The notes below the pieces were generated by a model. The model was not told the DNA's origin and searched no databases. It saw nothing but the letters and a program-made list of their open reading frames with translations. The position numbers and the translations under genes are program-made. Positions 60,162-64,000 of a stretch of 64,000 nt of DNA are shown piece after piece (position 1 is the first letter of the stretch; each line of letters begins with the position of its first letter). Origin of the DNA: Poecilobothrus nobilitatus (taxonomy: Eukaryota > Arthropoda > Insecta > Diptera > Dolichopodidae); contig OX352774.1 of assembly GCA_947095535.1 (NCBI GenBank), forward strand, positions 5,828,001-5,892,000. Direction: 5' to 3'.

Positions 60162-60972
60162 ACAGAGTGTTTCCAACTTGTTGGTTTTCCTTTAATTGGG
60201 CAATCGGGCATGTCGAGATGCACAAAAAATGTTATGGAATGTGGGGGGGAGGGGGTTCTATTTTCACTGCTTTAGAAGTTATGAGGTCCTAACCATAATT
60301 TAAAATAGAAAAAAATTAAAATGTAAAACATTATAAAATCGAAAACCAATTTTGGTTTTAAATAAAAAAAATTATTATAAATGATTAATTGTAATTTTTA
60401 TCATACAAGATTTAATTTTAAAAAAAAAATTAAGATTTAAAGATTTATTTAAATCTAAGATTTAAATTTTTTATTTCATAAGTTAACTTTATGAAATAAA
60501 TTTCAGAAATCATGGAAAAGTTTTTGCCTTATAATTTGCAAAGTTTTTGAGCTAGAAAGATACTAGTATAGTCAAAATGTATAGGGAAAGAGAAGGATAA
60601 TAAAAAAAATATTATGTTATAACCGTTATTTTGTTGATAAAAGCCTTTTATTGATACTTTGTTAAAAATATTTGATTTCAAGCCCTTATAACCTCAGACT
60701 GGGAACTCTAGAACAATGTTTAAAAATGATTCTGCCTTATAACTTTGAAACTGCCTTAATAAGCTTTAAAATGGTATACTTAGTTGTTTTTCTGTCTTAT
60801 TTGGTTCCAATTTTATCGAAATAAAACTAAATTATGGTGGAAAAATAGTTAAGGTATCATAACTTTGAAAGCAATGGAATAGCTACCCTTCCCATTCCAC
60901 ACAATTTCTTGTTCGTCTCGAAATACCCGATCATCCATTTCAAGGAAGACCATCGAGTTGGAAACACCCTTT
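60162..60972. mobile_element. Foldback element with ~115-bp imperfect TIRs
   Basis: The left end ACAGAGTGTTTCCAACTTG and the inverted right end AAAGGGTGTTTCCAACTCG stay alignable for about 115 bases, through ATCGGGYATKTCGAGA, TGGAATG, CTATT and AGTTATGA, at roughly three-quarters identity. A TA borders the left end and TATATA the right, as for Tc1/mariner-type elements. Segments such as CTTATAA-TTTGCAAAG and TATCATAACTTTGAAAG recur inside. There is no long frame, so it is non-autonomous. Confidence 0.75.
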
Positions 60973-63003
60973 ATATATAACAAATCTGTTTGATTAATTT
61001 TTTCGAATATCCATGTTTTTTTTTCAGTCGTTTTTGTCTATCCGTCATTTTTTGGTAAAACAGTGGGTTTGATGATAGTGCTTCCTCTCATTTAAATAAA
61101 GGATTAAAAATTTGTAATTTTTTTAATATTAAAAATTACCTAAAATATGATACTACTTCCTTCTCTAATGACGATAAATAATAAAATTTTATACATCTTT
61201 TTCATTATTATTGTATGGATTACCTTTGAATGAATTTAAAAAAAATATAATAATAATAAAAAAAAAATAATTTTCATAGAATAAAAAACAAAAGGACTTC
61301 AATTTTTTTTTTTTGATTCATATTAATATGGTGGAGTTAATTTTTTAACAACATAAGAATCATTTCAGCGTTATGAATTATTTCTTTTCAGTTTTTTTCA
61401 TTCATTTCATTCAGATTTTTTCGTTGTTTTTTTTTTGTATTGTAAAAAAATTATAAACAATAACTGATAAAATTTTAACTTAAAATCAATTAATTGCCTA
61501 AAACAGTTTCAAATTATTAATGAACTATATGAATTGCAGTAAATTTCAATTGGTTCGAGGTATTATAAATTGTACTAGTACAGAGAGTAGCTGTAAAGCT
61601 AAAACCACATGTAACAATAAGTAATGAAAAGAAATCATTTATGTAGATAACTTTTCCAGATACTTCAAACAGGTCACTTTTTTAATAGGTTCTTTTGGTT
61701 TTTTCTTTTATTCAGACGAAGATTGAGCTAACGTTACAGTAATGACTAGACTTTAGGCTCATGGTGACCCTTAACAACGTACGATATAACCTAAATCATT
61801 ATTGTTTTTTAATTTTGAATTTTTTTTAAATATCTTTGCTCCGCAATCAAAATAATTTCAGACTTTAAACATGGTTTTCTTTTCTTAATCTATGAAGTTC
61901 GCCAGCACAAAAGAAAGTTTACATAGAATATGTAGACGTACATACGTATTATTCCATCTTTTCCTGCAAAACTTATTTGTTAGCTAAACATGAAATATAA
62001 TTTTAAAAAATTCTATAAAGATTGCGTGATTAGGAAAATATTCCATAAAATATTTTTTTCTACATTTTATTAAATTTTATTAAATATTATGCTGTTTTTT
62101 AATAAACAGAATAAAAGTTTTTAATTAAAAACAAATCGTTAATTAAAAAAATCTAGAAGTTTTACCTTTTCACCTACAACTCAATCAATTTGGGACATGT
62201 TTTACTTGAATATTTTATTTTAACACAAAAAATTCGTATATTTTCATTACTTGATTACAATACTTTCTGGACAGTTACGGCTTTAAAATTTTGAAGAATG
62301 TTTTCGTAAAGTTGTATAAAATTTTAAGAATTGCCTGTTGCCCTCAATTTTATGAAATCCATACAGTTTTAGATATTTCGATCTTTGCAGTTCTCTGACA
62401 GTGATATTTAACAGAAGTGATAAATGATTCAAATGATATTTATGTAAATCTTACAATAGATATAGTCTTTTTAATTTTAAATTTAAGCAAGGTGTAAGTT
62501 TTTCCAGTAGTTTTCTAATTTCTATAGAATATAAAGACTTTTTTATGGTATTAATATTTCATTTAGACTTAATAATACTTTTTGTTTGTGACGTCTCGTA
62601 ACTAGGTTTATACCGCCATTGGACTTTTAACTAATAGCAATGTGATCTCGTTACTCTTAAACTTTCTGAAAAGAGGTGATATACCGCTTAATATTTCGCT
62701 ATAGAAATTTTATTATAAAATATTTTAGTTAGTATTACACATTATTTGTTTTAATTAAATCTTCTTGAAAAATGAGATATAATCTGTTAAAGGCCAAAAT
62801 ATAATTAATAGCTCTTTATGCTTTGAAAAAACCTCTAAAATACTATTAAACTGTGTAACTGTGTAATATTATTAAACATTCTAAGAAATGCTTTCAAACA
62901 TTATCTACTATCCAAAATGAGATTACCACTTTGTAGAAGAATCATCACAACTTCATAGAAATTGTTTTATTGGAAATTTATAGCTTGAGTCAATCCATCC
63001 AAT
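60973..63003. other. AT-rich region with no recognised gene
   Basis: Nothing supported. Confidence 0.6.
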
Positions 63004-63080
63004 GTAGTGGTTAGTGGTTAAGACACCAGAGCCTTTCATTCAAAAGGATTCGAATTCAAATCCCAGCTGAAACATATACA
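63004..63080 (+). mobile_element. tRNA-like SINE head, third family
   Basis: GTAGTGGTTAGTGGTTAAGAC resembles a D arm/A box of a class II tRNA, and AATTCAAATCC (about 63053-63063) resembles a B box. The acceptor ends do not pair, and the T arm is poor, so it is not a functional tRNA. The sequence is unlike the heads at 25511 and 25798. A following tail to about 63330 has no poly(A). Confidence 0.45.
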
Positions 63081-64000
63081 ATTAATAACAAAAAAGTAAA
63101 TAATAAGACCTGTTAAAAAATAATTCTTGTAATACATAATAGATGTCGTAGAAATAAAAATATTTACGTCTGGTACTATAGCTACAGTCGAGTAATGAAC
63201 GGCTTAGTGAAATAATGATTTCACAAACTGTAGCTTTGTCAGATAAGAATAATAAAAGCCTTAGTTAATGCCCTTACCCCTATACTATATAGAGGAATGG
63301 GTAGGAAAAACAAATGACTTGAGTCAAAAATTGCTTGGGAATTATAACTCATAGTAACAGGTTATAAATCCCCATGTGAGTTATAGCACGCCATTTGATT
63401 TTCTTAATGACCAAACGCTTTTTATTTTCTTTTGTTTTTTACCACTTTCAACTAAATATTTTCTTGTCTTCATCAAAACTTATTTAATAATTTATTTATG
63501 ATCATATAAGAATTGTAATAATTTAATTATCTTTTATTGATCGTAAGTTAATTAACTATTTTTTAGTTTTCTCAATTTTTTGTTTTCAAACTACTTTTCT
63601 AAGAAATCATTTTGAAAATAATTCTATTTAATAATTAAAATGTACAGATAATATATTTACCTTTGGTAGACTTAAAGCACGCAATCGTAAACATTTTTAA
63701 TATAAGTACATATTATCTAAATATATAATTTTAGAAAAATCAAAGCATATCTCTTATTATAGAAATCAAAAAATTTCATTCAAAGCGAAAATCATTTTAT
63801 TATTTTTATACAGTGTGAGTTATAAAGCATGAATTAAAATAATTTTTTTTTGTTTTTTTTTAATACATTTGGTTTTAATATTAAAATATTTGAGTTATGT
63901 TTTTTTTGTTAATCTACACTTTTATAATAAAAATCTTTAATATAGTTTTTCTTTTAATTATCAGTCCAATGACATAACTGATAAAAATTTAACTAAATCT
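63081..64000. other. AT-rich region with no recognised gene
   Basis: A possible SINE tail to about 63330, then homopolymers. Nothing coding. Confidence 0.5.

Noticed and set aside
1..64000. CRISPR arrays, operons or bacterial-type regulatory sites
   Set aside because: The sequence is eukaryotic in character; the direct repeats seen are tandem without regular unique spacers.

Overview
This window is a very AT-rich stretch of animal nuclear DNA, full of poly(A)/poly(T) runs and (TA)n. It has no recognisable host protein-coding gene: the longest open frame is 152 codons and belongs to a retrotransposon. The organism is most likely a dipteran fly. One dispersed repeat (2737-4078) closely resembles the head of the Drosophila DINE-1/INE-1 repeats: inverted sub-terminal repeat, a stretch like GAGTCGATTTAGC-ATGTCCG, a GTCY microsatellite, tandem repeats, then a 3' stem-loop. 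The other elements (Jockey-like and RNase H-bearing LINEs, a Tc1/mariner relative, tRNA-derived SINEs) also fit an insect intron or intergenic region. All family names come from memory and motif reading; no database was searched. Layout, left half: promoter-like direct repeats (1-2040); a Helentron-like element with seven 142-bp repeats (2737-4078); AT-rich DNA with a long (AT)n; a dispersed repeat (6725-6990); decayed Helentron unit (7285-7570); LINE ORF2 tail (7615-7910); a three-copy tandem repeat (10164-10585); two LINE remnants (11885-12735); a Helentron-type 3' end (14065-14276); Helentron-like copy A (15354-16637), followed by a ~140-bp-arm near-perfect palindrome (16845-17166); a pogo-like MITE (17506-17804); an RNase H LINE tail (17900-18180); another Helentron-like element (21045-22079); tRNA-derived SINEs (25511-25800 and 29829-30024); a LINE 3' end (27820-28110). 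Right half: a ~213-bp repeat (34095-34515); a Helentron-like element (38044-39608) whose interior matches copy A although its ends differ; copy B (41283-42036); a Tc1/mariner-type transposon (45537-48110) split by a 5'-truncated Jockey-like LINE (46649-47970) with an 11-bp target duplication; a 15-bp minisatellite (48632-48752); a 491-bp MITE (50130-50620); an inverted-repeat element made of a 16-bp minisatellite (51767-52387); a degenerate LINE RT (55585-56290); an RNase H LINE tail (57232-57600); a repeat shared with 6.7 kb (59020-59420); a long-TIR foldback element (60162-60972); and a tRNA-like head (63004-63080). How the parts relate: nothing here works as a pathway. The window is a layered record of transposition. 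The Helentron-like elements share internal units but carry different termini, three LINE copies share one 3' tail, and one LINE jumped into a DNA transposon. The stretches between are AT-rich and show no feature I could support.
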